This document shows, in pieces, positions 7,374 through 14,579 of a stretch of DNA of 33,983 bases (positions are counted from its first letter, which is position 1; each line of letters starts with the position of its first letter). Position numbers and translations under genes: made by a program. The stretch comes from Solirubrobacterales bacterium (GTDB lineage: Bacteria > Actinomycetota > Thermoleophilia > Solirubrobacterales > Solirubrobacteraceae), in the NCBI GenBank assembly GCA_013696535.1, contig JACCYI010000007.1, forward strand, positions 1-33,983. The letters are read 5' to 3'. The notes below the pieces were generated by a model that saw only the letters and a program-made list of their open reading frames with translations, ran no database searches and was not told the DNA's origin.

Positions 7374-7390
7374 GCCCATCACGGATGGGC
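7374..7390 (+). promoter_or_regulatory. Leader hairpin just upstream of the mIHF-like gene
   Basis: GCCCATC (7374-7380) and GATGGGC (7384-7390) form a perfect 7-bp stem with a three-base ACG loop. It stands immediately before the Shine-Dalgarno GGGGAGG (7394-7400), itself seven bases from the ATG. Farther upstream the leader holds two copies of GGCCGAC near 7319-7336. A role in mRNA stability or translation control is possible; no known riboswitch class was recognised. Confidence 0.35.
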
Positions 7391-7407
7391 TGCGGGGAGG
7401 CTATGGG

Positions 7408-7683
7408 ATGAACACGGCGACGGAGCCGGCGCCGCAACACATGCGCGCCCTGATGCAGGCGAATCGAGTGCGTCTGGCACGTGCGGAGCTCAAGCAACGG
7501 GTGTGTGAAGGAGACACGTCGGCGGCAGACATCGTTCGCGCCTGCCCCTGGGAGGCGGAGAGCATGGAGATCGCCGAGCTGCTGATGAGCCAGCATCGCT
7601 GGGGACGCCAGCGATGCCGTCGCTTCCTCGCGTCGATCCCGATCTCTGAGACCAAGACCGTCGGCTCGATGACCGAACGCTAG
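7408..7683 (+). CDS. mihF: Integration host factor, actinobacterial type (mIHF-like nucleoid protein)
   Basis: This 91-residue basic protein has the mycobacterial IHF pattern: an N-terminal helix with ANRVRLARAELKQRVCEG, a middle segment MEIAELLMSQHRWGRQRCRR, and a C-terminal SIPISETKTVGSMTER that corresponds to the helix-two-turn-helix (S13-like) DNA-binding domain. It is near the usual family length of about 100. Members bend and compact DNA and are abundant and often essential in actinobacteria. A strong Shine-Dalgarno (GGGGAGG) seven bases before the ATG, plus a separate good promoter and long leader, fit high expression. The two cysteines (CEG and QRC, plus CPW nearby) are unusual for a nucleoid protein. 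It is monocistronic here, with a convergent VOC gene downstream. Confidence 0.88.
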   Translation: MNTATEPAPQHMRALMQANRVRLARAELKQRVCEGDTSAADIVRACPWEAESMEIAELLMSQHRWGRQRCRRFLASIPISETKTVGSMTER

Positions 7684-7748
7684 CGCGATGCCCTTGCTTC
7701 GCGCCTGAGCCCCCGGTCGACCCACGTACCGATCGCTGAAGACGAGTC

Positions 7749-8159
7749 CTACGCGAACCCGGGCTCGCGGGTCGCGATCTCGACGATGTGACCGTCGGGG
7801 TCGCGGAGGTAGATCGAGCGGAACGCGCCACGATCAAAGGGGTCGGTGCAGTCGATCCCTTGACCCCGTAGGTAGTCCCGCCAGGCCTCCTGTTCCTCGG
7901 CTGACTCGACGGCGAAGGCGAAGTGGTGGGTGGAGCCCGCCCCCACGACGCCGTCGGGGATCTGCGGATAGTAGAGAAAGGACACCAGCCTCCCCGCCTT
8001 CAGATCGCCCATCCCGAACCAGACGTGGCGCGTGCCGGGGTCGTCGTCAGACGCGCCGTCCTGCACGATCGCGAAGCCGAGCAGATCGCGGTAGAACGCG
8101 ACGGTCCGCTCCATGTCGCGGGAGATCGCGGTCAGGTGGTGCAGCCCGGTGAGCTGCAT
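7749..8159 (-). CDS. VOC family dioxygenase-like protein (single PcpA/MhqO-type half)
   Basis: This 136-residue protein begins MQLTGLHHLTAISRDMERTV and contains FYRDLLGF, GMGDLKAGRLVSFLYYPQ, TSHHFAFAV-like GSTHHFAFAVESAEEQEAWR, and ends IYLRDPDGHIVEIATREPG. HH near residue 7 and HHFAF around residue 82 provide candidate metal ligands. The wording matches the N-terminal half of two-domain ring-cleaving dioxygenases of the PcpA/LinE/MhqO group, but only one half is present, so it is a stand-alone VOC unit. ATG at 8159 fits family starts; an in-frame ATG at 8192 would add 11 residues. It lies 68 bases downstream of the secreted repeat protein on the same strand. Substrate unknown. Confidence 0.85.
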   Translation of the reverse strand: MQLTGLHHLTAISRDMERTVAFYRDLLGFAIVQDGASDDDPGTRHVWFGMGDLKAGRLVSFLYYPQIPDGVVGAGSTHHFAFAVESAEEQEAWRDYLRGQGIDCTDPFDRGAFRSIYLRDPDGHIVEIATREPGFA

Positions 8160-8227
8160 GCGCTTGGGTTCGGTCACAACTGCGAGAACCATATGACGAA
8201 CCGCGGGCGGTGCCGCGCCGTAGGGTC

Positions 8228-9589
8228 CTAGGCCGCGGCCGTGAGCTTGAAGGCGAACGGCTTGATGCTGGCGTTGCCGGTGGCGTCGCGAAGGATGACG
8301 GTGCCTCTGACGTCCAGCCGGCGGGCACGCTTCAGCGCCGCCCTTGCCTTCGGGGTGAGGATCAGCCTGAGTGCCGCTCGCCGGCCGGGACGGCCTCGGA
8401 ACGTCAGAGTTCCAAGGGCAACAGCGCCTCTCCGGCTGGAGCTTCGCAACGACAGGATGCCGGTCGTCGCCTCTGACAGGGAGCCGAGCGTGAAGCGGAC
8501 CCCGCCGCCCTTCGTCGCGCTCATGCGCTTGCGGACGGAGAGGATGATCCTGGGACCTGTCACGTCCACCTTTGTCGCGACCCTCGGCGCGGGCGCGACC
8601 GGCGGTCGAGCGAAGACAGGCGCCTTTGAGTCCTCGCTCACCGTCGGCGTGGCCGCCGAGCTCTGCGTCCCACTCGGCGTCGGCGTGGGCGTGGGCATCG
8701 GTTCCGGCGACGGCGGGATGCCCGTACTGACGTTGAACGACCTCGTCGCTCCGGTTGGATCCACGTTTCCGGATGGATCCCTGGCCTTGACCGTGAAGAC
8801 GTAGTCGCCGTCGGGCAAAGAGGAATACGACTTGGGAGATCCACATGGATCTGACACATCGCTATTCGGCGCGCCCCCCTCCAGCGTGCACGCGAAAGAG
8901 CTGCCCGCCTCTGACGAAGTGAAGCTGAGCCTGGGCGACGACGACGTGGTCCGCCCCGACGGGCCATCGCTGATCGTCGTGCCGGGCGCCACCGTGTCGA
9001 TGGTGAAATTCCGCGCGTCCCCGACCGGGTCGACGTTCCCGGACGGATCCTTGGCCTTGACCGTGAAGACGTAAGCGCCGTCGGGCAACGAGGAATACGA
9101 CTTGGGAGACCCACACGGATCCGACACATCGCTATTCGGCGCGCCCCCTTCCAGCGTGCACGAAAAGGAGCTGCCCGCCTCCGACGAAGTGAAGCGGAAC
9201 GCCGGCGAGGTCGAATTGGTACGCCCGGACGGACCTGCCGTGATCGTCGTCTCCGGTGGGGTCTCCACCGTGAAGGTGCGGGTCGCCGGAGGCCCCGGCA
9301 CACCTGACGGGTCCGTTGCGGTGACCACGAATTCGTAGCTGCCGTCGGCCAGCGAGGAGTAGGTCTTGGGCGAATCGCACGCGACGGGCAGGGGCTCAAC
9401 GCTGGTGAGGGCGCACGTGAAGGTACTTCCCACCTCCGAGCTGAACTCAAAGACGGCCGTGGACTGATCCGTCGTCCCCGACGGACCACTCGTGATGGTC
9501 GTCGGAGCCACGGCTTGCGCCGCGGACGCCGTCGCGCCGGCGAGCAGGAGGGTCACGAGGGCGCAGAGGAGGCTTCGCATCGACCACAT
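8228..9589 (-). CDS. Secreted Ig-like triple-repeat protein with Pro/Thr linker
   Basis: This 453-residue exported protein has a signal peptide (MWSMRSLLCALVTLLLAGATA, then likely cleavage after AQA). Three Ig-like repeats of about 85-90 residues follow; each starts TTIxxGPSGxT, continues FSSExGSxFxC, then SPKxYSSLxDGxYxFxVxAxDPSG and ends with a beta strand and T. A proline/threonine-rich linker (PSPEPMPTPTPTPSG) leads to a C-terminal beta-type domain of about 130 residues rich in Arg and Lys. Repeats 2 and 3 are nearly identical. Paired cysteines in each repeat suggest disulfides. Such repeats are common in surface proteins of Solirubrobacterales-type actinobacteria; adhesion or cell-wall association is a guess. 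The start at 9589 is chosen over an upstream extension because the signal peptide begins there; 9580 is an alternative. Confidence 0.83.
   Translation of the reverse strand: MWSMRSLLCALVTLLLAGATASAAQAVAPTTITSGPSGTTDQSTAVFEFSSEVGSTFTCALTSVEPLPVACDSPKTYSSLADGSYEFVVTATDPSGVPGPPATRTFTVETPPETTITAGPSGRTNSTSPAFRFTSSEAGSSFSCTLEGGAPNSDVSDPCGSPKSYSSLPDGAYVFTVKAKDPSGNVDPVGDARNFTIDTVAPGTTISDGPSGRTTSSSPRLSFTSSEAGSSFACTLEGGAPNSDVSDPCGSPKSYSSLPDGDYVFTVKARDPSGNVDPTGATRSFNVSTGIPPSPEPMPTPTPTPSGTQSSAATPTVSEDSKAPVFARPPVAPAPRVATKVDVTGPRIILSVRKRMSATKGGGVRFTLGSLSEATTGILSLRSSSRRGAVALGTLTFRGRPGRRAALRLILTPKARAALKRARRLDVRGTVILRDATGNASIKPFAFKLTAAA
8751..9195. repeat. Tandem coding repeat, 270-bp period
   Basis: The segment 8761-8925 recurs with only scattered substitutions at 9031-9195, exactly 270 bases (90 codons) later. 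It encodes repeats 3 and 2 of the secreted Ig-like protein. A more diverged first repeat lies at about 9240-9500. The high nucleotide identity points to recent duplication or gene conversion and makes copy-number change by recombination likely. Confidence 0.85.
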
Positions 9590-9629
9590 ATCGGATTTCA
9601 GCCCCGTGAATTTGCATGGGTCGCGGCTG

Positions 9630-10091
9630 TCAGCGAAAGCTGACGCCGCCCGACCGGCGCATGAACGCCCCGCGCAAGGCCATGAAGCCGGTCGCGAAGA
9701 CAGCGGCCACGGCAGCCAGTACGACGATCCAAGGCGCTCGAGCGAAGAAGAGGACGCCGGCCAGCACCACGGCGGGCACGCCGGCCAGCAGTGTCGTATG
9801 GGACTTTGCGCCGGCGAAGTGCTCGCGCAGGACCGTGTCAAGCCCCGCCAGCGACCCGAGCCCCAGGCCACTCAAGATCAGGATCCCGCCGCGCCGGTCT
9901 CCGAGCGAGAAGCATCCGATGACGATGAGGACCAACCCGAGGAGCACGCAGAGCTCGACCAGCGGCACGGGGTGCCAGGGAGGCCTGATCGCCCGGGTCG
10001 GCTCGGACGCGCCAGGCCGAGCCCCGGCGCGTGGGGTCACGGCTCGAGCCGGGCCACCCGCGTTGCGCTGCCTGCGACTTCGCTTGCCCAT
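9630..10091 (-). CDS. Small multi-pass membrane protein, unknown function
   Basis: This 153-residue protein has a basic, disordered N-terminus (MGKRSRRQRNAGG, then Pro/Arg-rich) followed by four hydrophobic segments: VELCVLLGLVLIVIGCF, ILILSGLGLGSLAGL, TTLLAGVPAVVLAGVLFFA and WIVVLAAVAAVFATGFMAL. It ends with a basic tail. I do not recognise a named family. The ATG at 10091 lies inside the 3' end of the upstream CKHWHVRPR gene (55-base overlap in another frame), and the stop is 40 bases before the repeat-protein start, so it probably belongs to a minus-strand unit with its neighbours. Confidence 0.75.
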   Translation of the reverse strand: MGKRSRRQRNAGGPARAVTPRAGARPGASEPTRAIRPPWHPVPLVELCVLLGLVLIVIGCFSLGDRRGGILILSGLGLGSLAGLDTVLREHFAGAKSHTTLLAGVPAVVLAGVLFFARAPWIVVLAAVAAVFATGFMALRGAFMRRSGGVSFR

Positions 10092-10600
10092 GATGGGCGC
10101 TCAGTCGACCGGGGCCGCGACGGGCGCGACCCCCCGGCTAATGGGCAACCTGATGAGATCTTGACGTGCCACCAGCCCGCGAGCACCCCGATCAGACCCA
10201 GCCGGGGGCGGACGTGCCAATGCTTGCAGCCCGGCTCGCCCAGGTCAGCGTTGGACACGCGCACCCACCTGTGCCGGCCGGGTTCGCGGAGCATCGACTC
10301 GATGAGCAAGCGCTTGGCCGCGTGCCGTTGCGCGGCGATGACCTCGTCTCGCTGGACGTTCCGTAAGCGGAACGCCAGCTCGTCGCGCAGAGCTTCGAGC
10401 TCACCCAGATCCAGCAGGCGGGGGCCGGCCAGGCGGCGCGAGCTCGGGCCCGGCGATACGCGGGGGTAGGCGGCGCAGATCGCGGCGCCCAGATCGCTTT
10501 CCAGCTTCGCGATCTGCTCACGCAACGACCTTCGGGCGGCCCGGACGTCCGGCTCGGTGACGACGGACCGGGTGGCGATGGATTGCTCCAGGACCTCCAC
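10037..10600 (-). CDS. Conserved hypothetical protein with CKHWHVRPR motif
   Basis: This 187-residue protein has an N-terminal helical, charged region (about residues 20-100, with EQIAKLESDLGAAICAAYP and ELEALRDELAFRLRNVQRDE, likely coiled-coil). A compact C-terminal motif follows: HRWVRVSNADLGEPGCKHWH, then VRPRLGLIGVLAGWWHVKIS and SGCPLAG. The Cys/His-rich core (CKHWH plus SGC) could bind metal or nucleic acid. I recall very similar motifs only in Thermoleophilia-type hypothetical proteins and know no function. The last 25 or so residues are low complexity and overlap the next gene. A Shine-Dalgarno AGGAGG lies four bases before the GTG start. The MFS gene ends 56 bases upstream. Confidence 0.72.
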   Translation of the reverse strand: MEVLEQSIATRSVVTEPDVRAARRSLREQIAKLESDLGAAICAAYPRVSPGPSSRRLAGPRLLDLGELEALRDELAFRLRNVQRDEVIAAQRHAAKRLLIESMLREPGRHRWVRVSNADLGEPGCKHWHVRPRLGLIGVLAGWWHVKISSGCPLAGGSRPSRPRSTERPSWASEVAGSATRVARLEP

Positions 10601-10604
10601 TACA

Positions 10605-10618
10605 CCTCCTCGAGGAGG
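10605..10618 (-). promoter_or_regulatory. Palindrome covering the Shine-Dalgarno of the CKHWHVRPR gene
   Basis: The 14-base perfect palindrome CCTCCTCGAGGAGG contains the Shine-Dalgarno AGGAGG of the gene starting at 10600. In the mRNA, CCTCC can pair with GGAGG around a TCGA loop, which would hide the ribosome site. A TAnnnT-type hexamer (TACTCT on the minus strand, near 10623-10628) lies just upstream and could be the -10 box. Confidence 0.4.
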
Positions 10619-10656
10619 CGTCAGAGTACCACCGGCGAGTCGCGGACAGACCCGCT

Positions 10657-12276
10657 TCAGGTTCTGGCCGGATCGGCCTCGGGAACTCTGACCCGCACCC
10701 GCCCGGCGTCACGCGGAGCACCCGTGAGCTGACCGCCCGAGCATCCCTCCGCGGACACCTCGCGGCGGCGGTTGACGATCCCCACCGCGCCGATGATGCC
10801 TCCGAGCGCCACGAGGGTCGCCGAGATCCCCATGCCCGTGCGGAAGGCCGTCACGGAAGCCGATTCAGAAGCCTCGACCAGCCGGCGGCCCTCGTCCGGA
10901 GAGAGCCCGGCCGGGTCGATCACCGCGAGATTGCGCTTCTTGGCCGCCTCGACCGCTACTCGGCCCTCTGCTGAGAGCTGCGCGCCCGCCAATCGATCAT
11001 CGATCGATCCACCGAACTGCGCTGCGACGACCGCGCCCAGCGCCGCAATCCCCATCAGGCCGGCCACCCGGGCGATCGCGTTGTTGATCCCGGAAGCCAC
11101 GCCCGCGTTGCGCTCGTCGGCGTCCGCGAGCACGGTCGCCGTGAGCGGTGCCACCGTCATCGAGAGGCCCAAGGCGAAGACCAGCAGCGCGGGCAGGAGA
11201 TCGGTGAAGTAGTTCACGCCGGCGTCCAGGCGCAGCATGAGCAGCAATCCGCACGCGGCCAACAACGGACCGCCGCCCATGAAGACCCGCGGCCCGTAGC
11301 GGTCAGCCAGGCGCCCCATTCGCCTGGAGAGGGTGAACATCACCGCGGTGGTCGGCAGCGTGGCCAACCCTGCTTCGAGCGCGTCGTAGCCGGCCACCTG
11401 CTGCAGGAAGAGCACCAGGAAGAAGAACAGGATCGACAGCCCGGCGTACATGGCGAAGGTCTCCACGTTGCCGATCGCGAAGTTGCGCCGGCTGAAGAGC
11501 GAGAGCTCGAGCATGGGGTGGGCGATGCGCTTCTCATAGGCCAGGAAGAGGCTGAAGATCGCGATTCCGCCCAGCCCTGGAATCAGTACGCCAGGGCTCG
11601 CCCAGCCCTGAGCGGGCTGCTGGATGAGGGCGAAGACGGGTCCCGCGAGGCCGACGGCGCAGAGCGCCGCACCGATCCAGTCCACTCTCGCCTGCGCTCG
11701 TCCTTCTTCGACGCGCGGGATCGCGGCGTAGATCAGGGCCAGCGTCGCGGCGACGAAGGGGACGTTGATGGCGAAGATCCAGCGCCAGGACGCGACGTCG
11801 ATCAGGTAGCCTCCGACCAGCGGCCCCACCACGGTGGAGATCCCTCCCCACGCCGTCCACGATCCGATGGCGGCGCCGCGCTCCTCCCCCGTGAAGACGG
11901 CCACGATGATCGCCAGCGCGCTCGGCGTCAGCAGCGCGCCGAAGACGCCTTGCAGCGCCCGAAAGGCTACGAGCGCCTCGATGGAGGGCGACAGCGCGCA
12001 GCCGAGCGACACCGCACCGAAGCCGCCGACGCCGATCGCGAATACGCGCCGTTCTCCGAAAAGGTCGCCGAGCGAGCCCCCCACGAGGATGAGCGAGCCG
12101 AGCGTGAGCAGGTAGGCGTTTGAGACCCACTGCTGGCCGGCGAGCCCGCCGCCCAGGTCGTCCTCGATAGCCGGCAAGGCGACGTTGACCACCGTGGCGT
12201 CGAGGCCTGCGACGAAGGAGCCCATGATCGCGGCGATAAGGGCGAGCCGCTTGCGAGAGTCGGTCAGCGACGACAC
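10657..12276 (-). CDS. MFS transporter, DHA2 family (EmrB/QacA-type drug exporter)
   Basis: This 539-residue protein has about 14 hydrophobic segments, the usual number for the DHA2 family of proton-coupled exporters. Motifs: LDATVVNVALPAIEDDLG in TM1 (motif D1), GSLGDLFGERR in the TM2-3 loop (motif A), RALQGVFGALLTPSALAII in TM4, and GGISTVVGPLVGGYLIDVASW in TM5 followed by RWIFAINVP (motif C and its extension). A short soluble loop (about residues 430-480) precedes the last TM, and the tail is Arg-rich. Export of hydrophobic or amphipathic compounds is the family role; the substrate is unknown. The GTG start lies 57 bases from the divergent membrane-protein gene at 12334, so the two share an upstream region. 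No adjacent TetR or MarR regulator was seen. Confidence 0.92.
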   Translation of the reverse strand: MSSLTDSRKRLALIAAIMGSFVAGLDATVVNVALPAIEDDLGGGLAGQQWVSNAYLLTLGSLILVGGSLGDLFGERRVFAIGVGGFGAVSLGCALSPSIEALVAFRALQGVFGALLTPSALAIIVAVFTGEERGAAIGSWTAWGGISTVVGPLVGGYLIDVASWRWIFAINVPFVAATLALIYAAIPRVEEGRAQARVDWIGAALCAVGLAGPVFALIQQPAQGWASPGVLIPGLGGIAIFSLFLAYEKRIAHPMLELSLFSRRNFAIGNVETFAMYAGLSILFFFLVLFLQQVAGYDALEAGLATLPTTAVMFTLSRRMGRLADRYGPRVFMGGGPLLAACGLLLMLRLDAGVNYFTDLLPALLVFALGLSMTVAPLTATVLADADERNAGVASGINNAIARVAGLMGIAALGAVVAAQFGGSIDDRLAGAQLSAEGRVAVEAAKKRNLAVIDPAGLSPDEGRRLVEASESASVTAFRTGMGISATLVALGGIIGAVGIVNRRREVSAEGCSGGQLTGAPRDAGRVRVRVPEADPART

Positions 12277-12318
12277 GGCTCGACGCTACTAGACGGGCCG
12301 CTTCGACTCTTGCGCCTC

Positions 12319-12324
12319 TATCCT
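12319..12324 (+). promoter_or_regulatory. Candidate -10 element for a leaderless transcript (12334 gene)
   Basis: TATCCT matches TAnnnT and ends nine bases before the ATG at 12334, so the start codon would be at or near the transcript 5' end. There is no Shine-Dalgarno before this ATG. A -35 element is not evident. Confidence 0.4.
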
Positions 12325-12333
12325 CGAGGCCCG

Positions 12334-12807
12334 ATGGCGCGCAACGATCCGACGGATACGGGCGGCCTGTTCATCGGACGCCGGCCGGGCACCGGCCCGC
12401 TCAAGTACCGCCAACTCCCGGAGCGTGACCGGCGCCGGATGCGAGTCGACGGTGCTCTCGCAAACTTCGTGCTGGCGCTCGAAGTCTTGCTCTGCCTCTC
12501 GCTGTGGGGGCCGCAGCCCGCCGTCTGGCTGTGGGTCGGTTCCCAGGTGGATTACATCAGCGGCTCGGTGACGGCCGGCATCATGATCGCCTTCGCTGGG
12601 TTGCTCGCAAGCCTCATGCTGACCCTGGCGGTCGCCACGCGTCTGGACGGCGTATGGCGGATCCTGCGGCGGGCGGCCGGCCATGGCCAGCAGGAAGGGG
12701 CCCTCGGACGGATCTTCGCCGTCACCGCGGTGCTCGCCGGGGCCGCCTTCACCTTCTGGTTCCTCGTGATCGAAGGTCCCGGGCCGTCCGTCGCGCCCCT
12801 GCGGTGA
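12334..12807 (+). CDS. Three-TM membrane protein, unknown function
   Basis: This 157-residue protein has a hydrophilic N-terminus (MARNDPTDTGGLFIGRRPGT, then Arg-rich to about residue 40), followed by three hydrophobic segments: FVLALEVLLCLSLWG, AGIMIAFAGLLASLMLTLAVA and IFAVTAVLAGAAFTFWFLVI. The family is not recognised. ATG at 12334 is preferred over one at 12310 because of the -10-like TATCCT nine bases upstream. The stop overlaps the GTG start of the aminotransferase gene (GTGA), so the two proteins are translationally coupled; a shared role is implied but not identified. Confidence 0.78.
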   Translation: MARNDPTDTGGLFIGRRPGTGPLKYRQLPERDRRRMRVDGALANFVLALEVLLCLSLWGPQPAVWLWVGSQVDYISGSVTAGIMIAFAGLLASLMLTLAVATRLDGVWRILRRAAGHGQQEGALGRIFAVTAVLAGAAFTFWFLVIEGPGPSVAPLR

Positions 12808-13934
12808 AGCGCACTCGCCGGCTCCTGAACTACTACCGCCAGTTCCAGGAGCTGTCTCCGGAGGAGGTCAGCCGCGGCTACCGGGAGCACAGCGAGGCGG
12901 CGCGGTCGCAAGCGCTGAACGTGGTGTCGTCGCTCGACCTCACCTCGACCGTGTGGCACGAGCCGCCCCACGCGGAGATCATCAACGCAGCCACCTACGC
13001 GCTGCGCCGAGCCGTCAACGCGTATCCCGACCCGTCGGCGGTGGTGGCCCGCTCGGCGCTGGCCGCCCGCCACGGTCTCGATCCTGATCGTGTCGTGGTC
13101 GGCCACGGCGCCGGCGAGCTGCTCGCGACCGCGCTGACTTCGCTGCTCGGCGAGGGAGGCGGTGAGGCGGTGCTGCCGTGGCCGACGTGGCCGCCCCTGC
13201 CCACCCTGGTGGCACGCGCGGGTGGAGAGCCCGTACCGGTGGCGCTGCACGGGGCGGCGGTCGATCTCGCGGCGATCGACGCCGCGGTCCGCACCGAGAC
13301 CCGCGTCATCGTCCTGGCCAGCCCGAACGATCCGACGGGCGTGCCGCTCGACCCGACGGAGCTCTCGGCCTTTCTGCGCGGGCTGCCCGAACGCGTCGTC
13401 GTACTGCTCGACGAGGCCTGCGCCGACTTTCTCGCCGACGAGGTCACCGGGCTGTCACTGCTCGCCTCAAATCCGAGTCTTCTGGTCGTGCGCTCGTTCG
13501 CCAAGGCGCACGCGATGGCCGGTTTCCGGGTCGGTTGGGCGGCGGGCGGTGAGGGCATATCAGAGCTCTTGTCGGCCATGACCTCGAGCGGGGCGGTCGG
13601 CGCGGCGGCTCAAGCCGCGGTGGTCGCGGCCGTCGAGGTCGCCGATCGCGTGTTGCCGGCGCGGCGTGCCGCCGCCGCTGCCGATCGGACCCGGCTCGCC
13701 GCGGCGCTCGAGGGCACGGGCGTGTCGTTCCCGCGAGCGGCCGCCAACTTCGCCTGGCTCGGAGCGGACGGGCTGGAGGATGGGGCGCTTGCCGCTCACC
13801 TGGCGTCGAGCCAGATCTTCGTGACGCCGGGAAGCGCCTACGGGGACGGGTCCCGGGTTCGTGCGGCGCTGCGTGGGCCTGCGGCAGTCGACCGGCTGGC
13901 CCTGGCGCTTCGCAACGTCAGCCCCGACCGATGA
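12804..13934 (+). CDS. PLP-dependent aminotransferase, class I/II (HisC/CobD-like)
   Basis: This 376-residue fold-type I PLP enzyme resembles histidinol-phosphate aminotransferase and CobD-type decarboxylases. It contains NAYPDPSAVVARSALAARHG, then VVVGHGAGELL where HisC usually has GNGSDE, the SPNDPTGVPLDP motif (NPxNPTG equivalent), LLDEACADF with the cofactor aspartate, and the lysine motif VRSFAKAHAMAGFRVGWA. The GHGAGE variant and the lack of other his genes argue against a housekeeping HisC; an accessory amino acid or phosphonate role is possible. The N-terminus (RRLLNYYRQFQELSPEEVSR) is longer than in HisC. The GTG start overlaps the preceding stop by four bases. The gene ends 16 bases from a convergent gene. 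Confidence 0.85.
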   Translation: MKRTRRLLNYYRQFQELSPEEVSRGYREHSEAARSQALNVVSSLDLTSTVWHEPPHAEIINAATYALRRAVNAYPDPSAVVARSALAARHGLDPDRVVVGHGAGELLATALTSLLGEGGGEAVLPWPTWPPLPTLVARAGGEPVPVALHGAAVDLAAIDAAVRTETRVIVLASPNDPTGVPLDPTELSAFLRGLPERVVVLLDEACADFLADEVTGLSLLASNPSLLVVRSFAKAHAMAGFRVGWAAGGEGISELLSAMTSSGAVGAAAQAAVVAAVEVADRVLPARRAAAAADRTRLAAALEGTGVSFPRAAANFAWLGADGLEDGALAAHLASSQIFVTPGSAYGDGSRVRAALRGPAAVDRLALALRNVSPDR

Positions 13935-13950
13935 AGGTGGACGTTCCTAG

Positions 13951-14576
13951 TCACGCCACCAACGCCCCACAGCGCCACAACGCCTCCTCGACATGGATCG
14001 ACGGCACGCCGGCGACCTGGACGGCGAACAGGCGCATGCGAACCGTCCGCTTTGTCACGCAAAGACCGGCTGCGATCTCGCCGAACAGGACCGCCACCGC
14101 GCCGGTTTGGTCTGCGATCACGAGGCGGCCGTCGGGCACGGCCGGCGCATGCGACCCATGGCCGAGGGGCTCACCGCCCGCAGCCTCGCGGATGCCGAGC
14201 GCTCCGCTCAGCCGATCCGCGTCGAGCGCCAGACCCCCACGCCCGTCTCCATGACGGCGACCGTCAGGGCGTCGTCGAGTGAGTTACGTGACACAAAGCC
14301 CCCGGTCCGGAGTCGCTCGAGCATCAGCGCTTCGACCGGAATGCAGTCGACGTCCGGGTCCAGGCCGATCTGACGAAAGAAGACGCGGTATGCCTCCGGC
14401 ACGGGCCGTCGGCGCAGCATGACGGCCTGTGCCCCTCCGAGACGGTCGGAGAGCTCGCGGAGCTGGTCGCGCACTTCAGGCGAGCTTCGGGTCGCTCGCG
14501 CTACGAGCTCGACCGACCAGAGCCGCAACTCGGAGAACTCCGATGCCACACTGGAGGTGACCCATCCCTCCTCCAC
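13951..14576 (-). pseudogene. B3/B4 tRNA-editing-like domain protein, one-base frameshift
   Basis: Two reading frames together give one protein of about 208 residues. Frame one (14576 to about 14230) carries SELRLWSVELVA, FRQIGLDPDVDCIPVEALML and GGFVSRNSLDDALTVAVMET, then GVGVW. The next frame continues ALDADRLSGALGIREAAGGE, then VIADQTGAVAVLFGEIAAG and VPSIHVEEALW to a TGA at 13951. Restoring one G after the TGG codon near 14231 joins them. This resembles stand-alone B3/B4 domains of phenylalanyl-tRNA synthetase beta, which edit or bind charged tRNA. It is the last gene of the Mce operon, three bases after the thioredoxin-like stop. The error lies near short C and G runs, so a base-calling or assembly mistake is plausible. 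GTG at 14549 is an alternative start. Confidence 0.72.
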
Positions 14577-14579
14577 GGT

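Noticed and set aside
8160..8846. Upstream extension of the 7749-8159 VOC gene into a 365-residue protein
   Set aside because: The extension lies over the repeat-protein gene in another frame and has no family resemblance; the VOC domain begins naturally at 8159.
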